Assembly (NCBI GenBank): GCA_038501785.1
Contig: JBAMJR010000011.1
Coordinates: forward strand, 2,381,501-2,445,500
Source: Myoxocephalus aenaeus
Taxonomy: Eukaryota; Chordata; Actinopteri; Perciformes; Cottidae
Direction: 5' to 3'
Length of the DNA: 64,000 nt
Below the pieces are notes generated by a model. The model was not told the DNA's origin, ran no database searches, and saw nothing but the letters and a program-made list of their open reading frames with translations. Both the position numbers and the translations under genes were made by a program. Positions 23,953 through 35,880 of this stretch are shown here, in pieces; the stretch's first letter is position 1; every line of letters begins with the position of its first letter.

Positions 23953-24884
23953 AATGAGCATACTTATAAACGCACTGTTACAACTCCTTCATAGTGTCAT
24001 ATTGCTTTTTGGAGAATTATGATGATAAGTTAATAGTAGATGCAAAAGTATACTTAGGTACAATATATTATGTTGAACATAATATATATGGATGGATCAC
24101 AGCCAACACAGTTATTTTCAACACAACTCCTTGTCCTTGGTCATGGTGGCCACAGCACTTAAAAGAATACACTTCATAATTCTCAAAATTCTGACCCTTT
24201 GCTTTTTTATTAAAAGCATGTACTTGTACTTTTACTTTCAATACTTAAGTACATTTTATATCAGAAAAATACTTTTGATACTTAAGTAAAGAAAATATCA
24301 GATACTTTAAGACTTTTACTCAAGTAGTATTTTAATAGGTGACTTTTACTTTTACTGGAGTAATTTTCCAGTAAGGTATCTTTACTTTTACTCAAGTACG
24401 GCTTTTGGGTACTTTATACACCACTGTTACTATGTTACCTCTCAGAAGGAAATATTGTACTTTTAACTTTACTACATGTATTTGACAAAATTATTATGAG
24501 GTAGTTTGCAGATTCTGATTCTTAATACAAAATATGAGGTATTACTCAGTAATACATAGCCTAATTATTAGGTATATAAAGTAGTTTGAATTAGCTTAAC
24601 CATTAGCAACACATTTTGCATCAATAATTATAATCCAATGATATAGGCCGGCCGTAAATATATTATTTGAAATGGGCCATTCTGTTTATGAGTATACTTT
24701 TGGTACTTTAAGTATATGTTGATGCTAAAGGTTTTGTATTTTAACTTAAGTAACATTTGGAATGACTTTTACTTGTATTTTTACATTCTGCTTTAGTGTA
24801 TATAATTTAATTAATAACACATTGGTTGTGTGAATATATATTCTGATTGTGTCCCACTCACAATGTAAGGTAAGCGACACAGGA

Positions 24885-24914
24885 TCCGTGTTTTAAGACG
24901 GGTCGGGTGGTTGC
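24885..24914 (-). rRNA. 28S rRNA-like fragment (antisense), about 30 bp
   Basis: 24885-24910 differs at one position (TTTT for TTTC) from the complement of the highly conserved 28S segment used for universal D3 primers (GACCCGTCTTGAAACACGGA). The match may continue with one deletion to 24914. Beyond that, similarity to 28S is not evident to me. It is a pseudogene scrap, not a functional rRNA gene. Confidence 0.6.
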
Positions 24915-27594
24915 AAACACTGCCTGGGTTAGCAGTTGCGCCGGGAACAGGGGGCTCCATCTCTTCCCGCAGAACAAAATGACGCAACAAGCCTTGAGTT
25001 CACGGCCCAGAGGAGCGGCGGAGTCTAAGAGAGGGATGCTGTGAAGCTGACTCGGCCGTAGCTGCCAGACACTTTCACTTCCTGAGCCATGCTAGAGAAG
25101 GTCGCTGCACTGCTGTGGAGGGAATGCGTCTAGAGAGTGCCAGACCACCTGTTGAGAAGTGTAACAATATTTATGTTCACTAAGAGACTGTGAAAGACAA
25201 TTTGGTTTGACTGACAAAAAAGTTAAAATCAAAGAAACTCAAGAACACATTCCTGATTTCATCATTTCTAACGCGAATACCATATTTCTCGGTTTATCTT
25301 GGGATCATTGCGACAGGAAATAAAATGACTGTCTCTTCTTTTACAACTTCTTGAGTTGTAAAATCCCTTCTGGTAGTATTTTAAAGAACTGCAGTTTTTT
25401 TCTGGGATTGTGTTTCATCGTTTTACCAGTACCTGAAACAACATGTATGTGTGTATTTTTGGTTTGAGTCAAAACTAAACACTGAATTAGTTGTAATCAT
25501 TGCCATAAGTAATATACTGCCTAAAGATGCATCATGTGTATTTGAGCTTGTGGTGATGTACAAAGCGTACAAAGATAACTGTAAACACATCTTCAAACCC
25601 ATGGGGCCTGTCCGTCGCGCTGCGCTGGGCAAATATTTGCGAGAACACCTTTGTAAACATGCACTTCCTTGGGGGGGTCAGCCAAGCTGTGGCTGGCACC
25701 TACTGCAACCCCCCCAGCACCAATGATACTGCAGTCATGTCAACGGAAGTGTAAGGCAATACCCAGTTTTCCTAACAAGTTGAACCCAGCCGGAGGCATC
25801 CTGGCATCCCGAGACTCCAAACACATGTCCCCTCCCTACTTCAAAAATACACACACCCTTATTTTTGGCGGCATGCAACCCCTTAATTATTTCAGTGGGC
25901 TGAATTTGAGACGATTGGGTTCTTAAGGTTTTGCGGAGGGCATGGAGTCAAGATACTGAGGAACAGCAAGAAAGAAACAGGATACTTCAAGAAGGGTGGG
26001 GGGTTGAGTTTGAGAAGATAGACACGTACACTCACACAAGAACACATATGCACAAACTGCTATCCTTGTCTCTTTTGAGCCCTTCACTCCTGTCCTCGAG
26101 CCGCTACCCCACCGCCGCTGATGAGAAAAACAGACACAAGTGCTAAACCCTCTCTTTCCCTGGGATTAATAACATTTGTAATTGGGGTGCTTACTATGGA
26201 GTGCCAGCTTCCTTATTCGTGGACGGTGGTTTCCAGGTTGTCTCAGCGAAGAGAGCAGAGGCGAGGGGGAGATGGGGGGAATTTGAATGTGTTAAGAGTG
26301 TGCGGTGTCCACACGGCCATTAGTAAACAAACTTGAGTGGGGAAAGATAAGATCAAATTCAGTGCCCTCTAAAGGCCAGTTCTGTGATTTATTCCAGCAC
26401 CATTTATTTGTTAACATCTAAAGATAGTAGAGAGAAGAAGAAAAAAACATTGAAGGCTGATTACAACAATGACTAAAACAAATAATGTCACCTTTATGTC
26501 CATTTTAATATATCCTTAGGTTTATCAACACTTAAACAGGGCTATTATATGTTGTAAAATATATAGCTTGTAAAATATAGGTAAATCTTTTAAATTTAAA
26601 TGTGTCAAAATAATTATAATATAAGACAGGAACAGAATTGTTGATACCACACATATCATTTGATTACTAACACCTGTTGTGTGCTTAGGATGACGGTTGT
26701 GTGGTGAGTGATGTAATGGAACAGCATGATTATAATTAGAGTAATGATGCATTGACAGTTGGGTGCCAAAATGTGGGCAATGAATGTGAACCATGTTCAG
26801 GGTATCAGGTATGAGGCATCAGGTATTACAAATTTCTTATACCAACTTTTGTCCAAATTTAGGTTGTCACATGGTCAGAATTTCATATAAGCTATTATGG
26901 CATTAAAACCCCATATGACATCAGTATATGTAATAGCACACAAAAATATCAAAACACGCGATAGAGCGGTCTTTTATGAAACGATCATGTTTATCAAAGT
27001 TACGTTTCAACCACTCCCTCTCAGTCTAATAAATATTGTGCAGATCTATCAGTGCTAGAGGGGAGATCAATAGAGACTGAATGAGAGTAATAGCTTTCAC
27101 CTTAAAACACACATATTCCAATTAGGCCCAGGTTTCAAACAGACACTTGGCATTTTGAGAGCAACTGTTGGGTGCATCAGTAGTTACTAGTTAAATATAA
27201 ACATCCAAACTAAATCACTGATTATTTGAGACCATTTTTAAAGTGGAGACATACATAGGACTTCCAGATGGAAAAAAAAGGAAAGAACAGATAAATGATA
27301 TCCACCTGGTTTCATCTTTGGAAAGGCCATGTTTCCTTCTCTCTACATTTGTGCTTTGCAGAGTCTTAAAGTTTAAAAGTTAGTTGTACAAATGACCTAC
27401 AGAGATCTTGGCTTCCAAATGGCAAGTCTAAAAGGAACAACTCAGATAAATCATGGAGCGAAACCTGAGTCCGGGGCTGTTGTAGGAGATTTATCGGCAG
27501 CTGTATTTTTCTAGTGTCAACTGATGTTCCATAAGACTTAGCCAGCGTCTTACATTGCTTCTACCCATGCTCCCTCCCCACCAACACATACCCA
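24915..27594. other. Single-copy stretch, nothing recognised
   Basis: About 2.7 kb with no recognised gene or repeat. GC-richer complex sequence at 24930-25150 and 25560-25760 could be regulatory. The frame at 25451-25726 has no recognisable domain. 26800-26830 has a small GGTATCAGGTATGAGGCATC repetition. Confidence 0.45.
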
Positions 27595-27647
27595 AACACA
27601 CACACACTTCTCGACTCCCATCACACACACAGACAGACACACACACT
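27595..27647. repeat. Interrupted (CA)n microsatellite
   Basis: Short CA runs separated by TTCTCGACTCCCAT and AGACAGA. Confidence 0.85.
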
Positions 27648-27866
27648 AACACCTCTCCACTCCATCAACAGCGGCACAGCATTTAAATTTGAGAGCTATT
27701 CCTGTGAGACTGTTAAACACGACAGATTGAGATGAGTGGCAACCCTCTAGTGCTAGCATTAGCCCACTTATCTTATTAGTGGGGCAGCTCTAACACATTT
27801 GATACCCCCTCGGCTACTGCTGCTGCTGGCCTCAGGGAACCCGCAATGGCTTCAAAGACCAGATCT

Positions 27867-27975
27867 GGCGTCCTAGTGGCTCAGCATGCTGAGACGCATA
27901 CCACAATGATGTTGGTTTGAATTCAGTCCACAGCAGTTGCTCCACATATTACTGCCACTGTCATCTTTCAAATTA
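27867..27975 (+). mobile_element. tRNA-derived SINE remnant
   Basis: GGCGTCCTAGTGGCTCAGCA resembles a tRNA-type box A head and GGTTTGAATTC (27914-27924) a box B, spaced as in tRNA-SINEs. Downstream TTGCTCCACA...CACTGTCATC resembles the fish SINE body that follows (TTGCTGCATGTCAT). It is degraded. A related copy is at 63779-63890. Confidence 0.6.
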
Positions 27976-28032
27976 CTAGCCAATGTAAAGTATTTTAAGG
28001 ACAAATGGAGGATTAAACATATAAGTATTTAA

Positions 28033-28185
28033 ATACTCAGAATCAGAATCAGAATCAGAAACCGTTTATTTGCCAGGAATGTTTTCACACAAGCGAGGAA
28101 TTTTTTGAGGCGGAAGGTGCATACATTGGACATGGTCATGGGACGTAAGACGAGACAAACAACAATCAACAATCAACAATCAATG
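28033..28185 (-). mobile_element. LINE 3' end with (TTCTGA)n tail
   Basis: Four CAGAAT/CAGAAA units at 28038-28062 followed by CCGTTTATTTGCCAGGAATG match, on the minus strand, a LINE 3' terminus ending in AATAAACGG and a TTCTGA tail. A short ATCAACA tandem (three to four units) lies at 28158-28182. Confidence 0.6.
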
Positions 28186-28867
28186 AAAACAACAGTGCAA
28201 TTGGTATTAAAATATGTGTAAGATAAGCAAGTGCTCAGTCAACAGATACGTTAATGTGAATGTACGTTAAAGTGACATGTGTATTTAAGTTAAAGTGTAT
28301 GTTAAAGTGACGAGTGTTTAAGTATGCGGTGTGCAGAGGAGTGAATGGTAAAGAGTTATTTTAAATCAAATTTCAAATAACATTTGACTTGATGTTAAAG
28401 TCTATTTGGATGGCAGCAGGTGCTTACTTCTTGATTTAATATATAACCTGGAAATTGATTAGTAACAAGAATGCTGTTTTAATTTTTTAGATAACCAAAA
28501 CAAAAAGCCAGAAAGTCAAGCTGTTACTCCTCATGTCATTTCTAGAAAATGATAATTACCACTTGAAACAGTCCTGAACTCTTTACAATTGCTTTATTTC
28601 AGTGCACTAGCGTGTGCATTTAGTATTGTATTACTCAATATAGAGTGTACACAATGATATTATACTACAAAAAACAGTGTCTATGGAATAGTACTACAAT
28701 GAAGGACCTGCTCTGTATTCACGTTACCTAAAATATGTTGAAGTGATGTCATTAAGAACACACACAGGACTGCAGAGGCAGCTTCAACCTTTCACTTACA
28801 TCTTTTTCACAGTGAAGCCTCCTGATACATGAATGAGAGCTACAAAGGTCTTGAACTTACTGACAGT
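28186..28867. other. Single-copy stretch, nothing recognised
   Basis: Contains a repeated motif GTTAAAGTGA/GTTAAAGTGT between 28265 and 28320 (several loosely spaced copies), otherwise ordinary AT-rich sequence. Confidence 0.45.
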
Positions 28868-29080
28868 CAGCGTTTCTCAAACTATGGCTGGTGGCTCCAG
28901 GAGGGGTCACAGGCCTATTTCTGGTCTGAACTCACATAATGAGACTACAAGTTGTTTTTTTACCAGTGTGGGTTGCAGGGTTAGAGTTCCTTTCTTTGAG
29001 TTGGTTGGTAAAATATTTACAACTTTATTTAAAGGAGCAATTACAACATTCAGAGCATTAATGTAACAGCAAACAGATAT
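28868..29080 (+). mobile_element. Possible hAT element end (CAGCGTTTCTCAAACTATGG)
   Basis: The start CAGCGTTTCTCAAACTATGG followed by GGGGTCACAGGCCTATTTCT is close to hAT termini of the CAGTGTTTCTCAA type. The right end was not found. Confidence 0.45.
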
Positions 29081-29427
29081 TTGCTATTTCAACATATAGT
29101 GGAGTAATGTCTACCTGAGCACAGAATGAATTCACTCTCCCTCTGTGCGTGTTGTTATCTGAGCTTCTTCTTGCTTTCTTCATGTAGTCGGGCAAGCAGT
29201 GCATGCTTGTGTGCCCCACTGGTTAGCTCATGGCTGCTGCTCTGCACTGCTGTCATACGGCGGTTACAGCTGATAACACTGTACAGGATAGTGTCATCCT
29301 GAAAACGTAGCCCCCCACCATTTGGTTCCCCCTTAGGTAAACACTGTTTGCTCTGTCAGCACGTTTCCACGGACAGTACTGGCCACGATATCAGCAGTAA
29401 ATAGAACATATAACGTCAGAAAATGTA

Positions 29428-30012
29428 CAGTGGTGACTGGTCATGAGGGGCAGGTGGTTATATATTTATTATTAATTGTCAAACCTTACTATCTGCTATA
29501 ATTTATCTATGAATATAGCATCTTCTTGAATTGCATATCATTTGTGTTTGGATGTAATGTTGTCATCATGTTGCTTCAGACTGTGTCCACAGGATTTGGG
29601 CCTGTCGGGCTATCCCCTCTCTCACAATGCAATGTGTCCTGTATGTGGGAAAGTATGATTACGCATGCTCAGAGTGTGTCTGTATTTAATGTAGATCACA
29701 CACATTTGATGATTTGTGGGGCTGACAGCCCATAGCCCCACTACAGCGTCATTTCATATTTCAAATTTGATTGGCTGCATACGCAAGCTTGGAATTGAAT
29801 GCTCTGCAAGATGAGGGGAGACTTTCATAGCGACCGCCAGCGAACTTGAGAAAATGAATGAAGTGGATTATTTACTTGAGCACAGGTTTAAAACCGTTAA
29901 TTTGGAGGAGACTTTGGAATTAAAGTGCCTTGGTGGCCACCAGCCACTGAATAGTATTATCACTCAAACTGCTGGTAAACAATTTTTCTTGTTTTTTTTC
30001 AAAGTGGTTTAA
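29428..30012 (+). mobile_element. hAT-family fragment with 5' end and first exon
   Basis: Starts at CAGTGGTGACTGGTCATGAG, resembling CAGTGGCGGCTGG-type termini. About 430 bp later it reaches a coding start resembling the N-terminus of ZMYM-like hAT transposases (listed separately). The right end of the element was not found, so it is a 5' fragment. Confidence 0.5.
29854..30012 (+). pseudogene. hAT transposase (ZMYM1-like) exon 1 remnant
   Basis: The ATG at 29854 opens a frame of 52 codons beginning MNEVDYLLEHRFKTVNLEE and continuing LELKCLGGHQP. This pattern (Met-x-x-Val-Asp-Tyr-Leu-Leu, then Phe-Lys-Thr, then Leu-Glu-Lys-x-x-Leu-Gly) is how fish TTF-zinc-finger hAT proteins begin, from memory. 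A consensus-like splice donor (GGTAAAC) at 29975 would end the exon about 40 codons in; the frame then runs into a T-rich stretch and a stop. No downstream exon was found. It is presumably inactive. Confidence 0.5.
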
Positions 30013-30276
30013 CGGTTAGCGTACGAAAGAAGGCCCTCTTTTGTTTTCCCTGTCTGCTTTTTGTTGGCGATGGTACTTGGTTGAGGACGAGTTATAAAGA
30101 TTTCTGAAAGGATCACGAAACATGAGAAAAGCGGGAGTCATCTGGATAATGCTGTGTAACTGGGTTTACGTAGACGGGTAAATGCCACTGCCCAAATTGA
30201 CAGCGCATGCAGGCGCTCCATTGAGCAGCATAGCAGAATGTGGGAGAAAATACTTGCTTAGTTTGATCATAACATG

Positions 30277-30310
<34 letters not shown>

Positions 30311-30891
30311 TATTTAGTCCATACCATGTAAAGAACGGTAGCATAAAGAAGAGCATATGCTTAAATCAAGGTGGAAAAATTAACATGCAGAAAATATATA
30401 CTGTATATGCTAGCTTCAAATACTTTCCACTGCACTTGAGTAACAGTTAGGAAAGACCTTTTCATATGTGTTTATCTAATTGAAATGACCCACTTCTCTG
30501 GATCGGTGTGATTGACAAGTGAGTTCTGTAGTGGTAATGATACGGTGTAAATGAGTCTCAGTGTGTTACTGTAAGTAGCAACACATAAGTCTAACCTTTA
30601 GCTGCCTCCTGAAAACTGAGCTGAGGAGAGCTGCTTTGATGATTTGAACCCCCGTGCTTATGCATCAAGAATACACACAAACACACACAGCTGCACAAAG
30701 CCAGGCAAATACGTATTTTGCAACCTGGTGTAAAGTATACCGCACCTTGACTGCTGTCACCCCCTTGCTAAGCTTCTTGGGTAACAGGAAACAGCCTGGG
30801 ATCTTCCTCAGATCCCTTCCTGTTTGGTGACAGGTGAAGGATAGTCAACAGTCTTCTTTTGCCTTTCTTCTTCTATTCAGTTTCTCCAACT

Positions 30892-30892
<1 letters not shown>
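30013..30892. other. Single-copy stretch with a (TC)n array
   Basis: A pure (TC)n array of about 30 bp lies at 30279-30308. 30013-30240 may still belong to the hAT fragment. No gene found. Confidence 0.5.

Positions 30893-30946
<54 letters not shown>
30893..30946. repeat. (CA)n microsatellite
   Basis: 27 pure CA units. Smaller interrupted CA runs follow at 31121-31151 and 31285-31311. Confidence 0.95.
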
Positions 30947-30950
<4 letters not shown>

Positions 30951-31311
30951 ATAGTTACACAATCCTCCCCATCAGCACCCCTAGAAATCGCTTACCAAAA
31001 CTCTCTTTGCTATTCTTAAAGGAGGCGTGTGAACATGTTGGGTGGGCAGGTCAGACAGACACTACACTGCTCACCTGCCTTTCTTTAGTGCTCTCTTCAC
31101 TCTTTCTTTCTCACCCCGCCCACACACACACACACAGTCACACACACACAGACTTGCACAGACACTTGTCACCATTAAACAGGTTGTGTTGTCAACTTGC
31201 CTGTCACCATGCATGTTCCTCTGTGCCACATATGAGATCTCTCAGCTGTTCCTCACAGTTGAACTGCAATTAACCCTCCCCCTACACACACACACACAGA
31301 CACACACTCAC

Positions 31312-32279
31312 AAGCACCGACAACTCTGCATAGTTTGCACTTTCTGTCTTGCTCTTTTTCACTGCTGCCCTTTCACTATCGGCTCAGACTGCAACTCAAT
31401 CCGTGCAGCAGGAGAGTCATTCACTCTGTCTGTCAGTGTGTAAGTGTCACTAAGTGAGTTTATAGCGTTTCTTCTCTGTGTGTGTTATTGCAACACACAC
31501 ACACAACATATAACTGCATATAGCTGCATACTCTCAGTCCTTATCTTGTAATATTTCAACTCTTTACTTTAGTAGTGACAGTGATTTACAAAATGAATAT
31601 GTTTTTATTAGTTTCTATATCAGATCCCCAGTTCAAATGCCAAAGTCATAAACCAAGAATAAACTAAAGGAGACGTTTGTCAACGTAAATCAAAAGATGG
31701 GGCATGAGACCGAAGCTGTTGGTATGTAAATTATTTCACATCTAAATGACAAAAACAGTACGAGACTAATAGGGAAACAAAACACTAGCATATTTATATT
31801 CTTATAAATCTATCATCGATCCCATTTGAAGTCAAATTAATTTAAACGGTTAAGTAATATTTGTTATGTTAGAAACACAATATCTGAATGGGTCTCTGTC
31901 ATGACCTATGGATATCATACTGTTTTAAAATAAAGCACCATTTATCTAAATTAGTTCCCTGACTTCTAATTCTGAAAAGGAATTTGCTGTAAAACTTAAA
32001 ATAAATGTAGCATTAAATCAGACACCTGGGCATCTTTGTGTGTCAGGAGTTTAGCATCATAGCTTCCGGATACATACACTTGTACAGTAATTTTGACTCC
32101 TTTCAGACAGATAACAGATAACTTAATCAAATGTTTTAGTCTGCTGATGTTTTGGCATGAGTAGTTTGTGATGAAACAAGGATGTCAAATGCAAATAATA
32201 GCCTCAAATTATCAATAATAGAAAGTGTTCATGATTTGAAATGGTGACCTTTTCAAGCCCCAAGGATGAATGGCAGGCT
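31312..32279. other. Single-copy stretch, nothing recognised
   Basis: AT-rich non-coding sequence. TGCATATAGCTGCATA near 31514 is a small repetition. Confidence 0.45.
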
Positions 32280-32590
32280 TAAAAGAAAATGTAACACAGT
32301 GGCCAAACGGTGGAATTGCAATGTCCAGGTTCGTCACATGATGCAATTTCCCCATAGACTTACATTCGGAAAGAGATGTCTGTAAATCAGCAGATCATTA
32401 TTTTATTTGTTTAGGTAAGACATGAATGACACAATGCAATGGATCTGGGTAATTTCATTCTCTGACGTCAAAACCTTTACCTTATGCGCCACCAAGCAAC
32501 TTTCTTAGAAATGAATGGGGCGTCAAACTCTTTATCCAGTTCTCTATATATGTCCATGGACCGTCACTGTACTGTTTTTGGTATAAAAAA
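32280..32590 (+). repeat. Fish interspersed repeat, class uncertain
   Basis: CCCCATAGACTTACATTCGG then AAAGAGATGTCTGTAAATCA and AGAAATGAATGGGGCGTCAA are words that I know from a dispersed fish repeat. No termini or coding region are visible to me, so SINE, MITE or Helitron origin cannot be told apart. Confidence 0.45.
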
Positions 32591-35194
32591 AAAGCTCATC
32601 CATGTACAATTTAACAACTCACTCAGTATATTATATCTGACCAAAACATTTTCTGTGAGCTTTATAGAGTCTAAATGGTCCATTTAGCTAACTTGCATAA
32701 CATGCATGTGTTTTAGCTCAACATTTCACCAGGGTGTGAACGTTATTGCCGGTGCATGCCTTTGTGAGTTGAGTATATTGACATTTTGTGTATTCACTTG
32801 AAGTAAATGAGGTTGGTGCAGAAATTGCTGGAGCCAGTGAAAGCTTTATGCAGTTAAATGGGCAGTGATGAGCGTATTTGTCAACACATGCAGTCTTCTA
32901 CCGCTGCGAACAGCAACACTTCACGGCACAGCCAGAGTTCCGTCTAACTAAGCACAATACAGTCGTGGAAAGCATTAAAATCCCCCCAACTCACTCTATC
33001 ACCATTTCCAAAGTGATCTGATGGAGATATTACCTAAATGGCTGGCAAGCTGTGGGCTGCTAACTAAATGCTAATATGTGTCAGAGCCTGGCTGAGGATT
33101 TATGGCTCACCATCTGCTCACCAGCATACAGTACAATGTTAGCTTACAATGTTAGCTTTGATCAAGACCTCCCTGTTCATTCCTCCCAATCACTCATCTG
33201 AGTAGGAATTAGCACCAAGTTCTTTCTCCTTTAACCTAATCATGTTCTCTGCTGCACGGTGCTCATTTGAATAGCAATTATTTTGCATTCTGGGGCCTGA
33301 ATATTTGTTTTTTAAAGCATACGTGACAGCGCAATTAAAAACAATGTTGTTTTCAGATTCGTAACATGATTAGGGGCCTTGCAAATGAATAGTCATTACG
33401 GCATTGCGCCTATACTGTTGTTAAGTGAATGAAAACAGCTTCTGTGTTGCTTCTTTCTTTCCCCCAAGAATTAAAATACTTTTCAGCACTTTAAGTAAAT
33501 AGAGAGATAAACTTAATCAAAACATATCTGACGGTACACTTTGTCTTTTAAACATTGTGGAAAGTGTAATATAGGGCGAGCTTCTCTCTGTAGTTTATTG
33601 CTTAAACACTGAGTGACATTTAATAGAAGCCACATAATGAACTAACCATTTGCTAGAGATCTATATGGATCTGTAAGGGAAAATAGTGAACTTTGTGAAG
33701 AATTCCATCCAATCCATCTGTCCAAACAAGTTTATTCTAGCATTTGTCTTCCTGGAGAAACCTCCAGGCCTAGAGCGTGCCTAATGCCATTTGATGAAAC
33801 AGTAAAGATTCTCCATATCTTTTCCACAGTAAAAGGCTAATTGCTGTGCTGTAGTCAGATTTACGTCCTCCCCATTCTCCTTTATGTGCAAGGCATCTGT
33901 AAGCCCTCACGTTGCCAGTCTCAGAAGGGTGTATGTTATGATCCCATGTCAGCCAAATCAATCCTTATCAATTTTAAAGTTCAGATTTTTATTTCATGGC
34001 TTTCAAGGGAGCGCCTCTCAAGCGAAAATGGCTATTCCAACTCTTTTTTTCTTCTTCCCCCACCTCCCTTCCCATCTGCGTCCATATTGATTGTCTGTGT
34101 CTCCCCTGCGATTTTTGCCCCGTGGCGGCCCCTAGACTGTTGTAAGCAAGTGCCTGAAGACATAGCTGAGTTAAATAATGTTAACTAGAGCCTGTGATCT
34201 GTCTCAATGCAGCTTCCCAGTATTAACAAGCTTTGGAAATGGACATGTCTCCACAGTGTCCAGGAAGAGACGAACAAAGATCAGATGAGATGCTACAGAC
34301 GACCACTTCTTTGCTTTATAAAGGAGGAATTTAGAACGTAATTTCTGTCGAAAAGGACCTTCATTACCCTTTCTTAAGCAGGCAAGAATATGATTTAAGA
34401 ATTGTTCTACGAGTAAATGGTTAGATATTACCTCTAAATATATGTGTATGAGCAAAACCGTGATTCTGTATATGAGGGAAAAGGTGGTTGATTTAAATCA
34501 GGCAATAAAAAGGTTGGAAAAGCCCATTACACAGAGCTCCATCATTGTTAAATCACTGTTAGGCAGCCAAACATGCAATGTAGCATCAGCTCAAATTTGA
34601 ATCACAACCTTGAGCGTTAATCTCAGCTCGACAGCAGCTTTTTGTCTCATTTTCACTGGGATTGAATACCAAATGCTTGAGAGAAAATGTAAACTAGAGC
34701 TACTTTGCCCATATTGTCTTGACCTGCTTTCAGTACAACAACAGAGAAATAGTTTCTGATAGTGCCAAGTCAAAGCATTTACTGGCAGCCAACAAAGTTT
34801 ACCCCCTCGGTTTCTTTGACTCTTTTCCTTTTACAACTTGTGTCAGGTAAACATTGAAGTGCAGAGGATTAGGCGGAGGGGCTGTTGTCCACATTGTGTG
34901 TGATTGTGTGTGTGTGTACTGTGCAAGGGATAGCTGTGAGGCCTCCAAACAGTAAACTAATGGTTCAGCGCTAAATGCCCACTAAGTGGGTGGGACAAGG
35001 ATGGCCTGACCCTGCTGGCCTTCCCACCAGTCCCCTCTAACAGCTTGGCCTCGGGGTCAGCTCAATTTCCCCACTGCTGAGTGGTCATTACGGAGCACGG
35101 CTTTGATAAATGCTCACGGCTGCTGCTGCTCTCGCTGGCTCGAAGCACTGCACATCTCCCAGGCGCAGAGACCTCGACTGTGCAGTCACACAGA
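32591..35194. other. Single-copy stretch, nothing recognised
   Basis: About 2.6 kb without recognised genes or repeats. ACAATGTTAGCTT is duplicated near 33135. Complex patches at 32880-33120 and 34980-35180 may be conserved non-coding DNA. Confidence 0.45.
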
Positions 35195-35310
35195 CAGAAA
35201 GGAGGGAGAAGAAATGGGGCAAACGCAAGATTAAAGGAAGAGAAAAGAAAAGGCAAAGGATCAGGAAGATGAGAGGAAGGGAGAGGAGCAACAGGAAGGA
35301 ACTAGGAAGA
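35195..35310. repeat. Purine-rich tract
   Basis: Over 80 percent A/G on the plus strand, not a simple repeat. The Lys/Arg/Glu-rich frame across it is compositional. Confidence 0.7.
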
Positions 35311-35880
35311 AGCCCAACTAAAAACAGGACCCAAATCCCAATGCTACGTGCCTGCACACAACCAATGTTGCCTAGCGACCTGATGATCTGAGTCTGCTCA
35401 CATTTTCACTCAGACAGAAAAGATACAGAGAAGGATAGAAGAAGCAGCGAGGGTAGAGGAGGAAAAACAAATCAGATGAAGATTGTTACAGACCCCAGCG
35501 TCCGCCCCAATCTCTCTTTCTCTGGCTCTCTCTGTCTTACTTCCACTGAGACAATGTTGATGAAAACCTGAATGCAATCATCTCATATTCTGGAAATGCA
35601 CTGAATGCTCCAAGGTGCTAGTTTGACAGTGCAGGGCGCTCAGGCAGATTTGCTCTGCTGAACTTCATGGCCTTTGTCCCACATGCTCTGTACGGCTTCA
35701 TCTCCAAACTTTTGCTGCCAGGTTGACAACAGCAGTTAATTCAACACAACATTCAAGAAACTGTCAAGTGTTGTAAATTGTCCCAGAAAGAGTAAAGCCC
35801 TTGTAAGACTATTTGTACAGAACTGTCTGAAAAGGAGTGCAAAATCTGGTGCATGTTTCCTGAGCAACATATGAACAAAA
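35311..35880. other. Single-copy stretch, nothing recognised
   Basis: No gene. The LTR element begins immediately downstream at 35881. Confidence 0.5.

Larger units (their letters stand above)
23102..24426 (+). mobile_element. Tol2-like hAT non-autonomous element (middle layer)
   Basis: The left side has a perfect 11-bp inverted repeat (23102-23112 / 23117-23127) followed by GTACTTAAGTAATTTTTTGG and repeated ACTTTTACTT words. The right side mirrors this (ACTTTTACTCAAGTA) and terminates exactly with TACACCACTG at 24426, a hAT terminal repeat (CAGTGGTGTA on the other strand). No transposase is present. The CAGTGGTG left terminus is missing or decayed. It carries a third element inside. Confidence 0.72.
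23061..24800 (+). mobile_element. Outer hAT MITE split by a later insertion
   Basis: The left piece (23061-23098, GGTACTTGTACTTTACTTGA) and the right piece (24427-24800, from TTACTATGTTACCTCTCAGA to TTTTACATTCTGC) together read as a single known fish hAT MITE of the CAGTGGTGG type. The internal words AATGGGCCATTCTG and TACTTTAAGTATA belong to it. About 1.3 kb of another element separates them. Both outer termini are worn. Confidence 0.72.

Noticed and set aside
24885..24914. Functional rRNA gene
   Set aside because: Only about 30 bp match; the expected GC-rich 28S flanks are absent.
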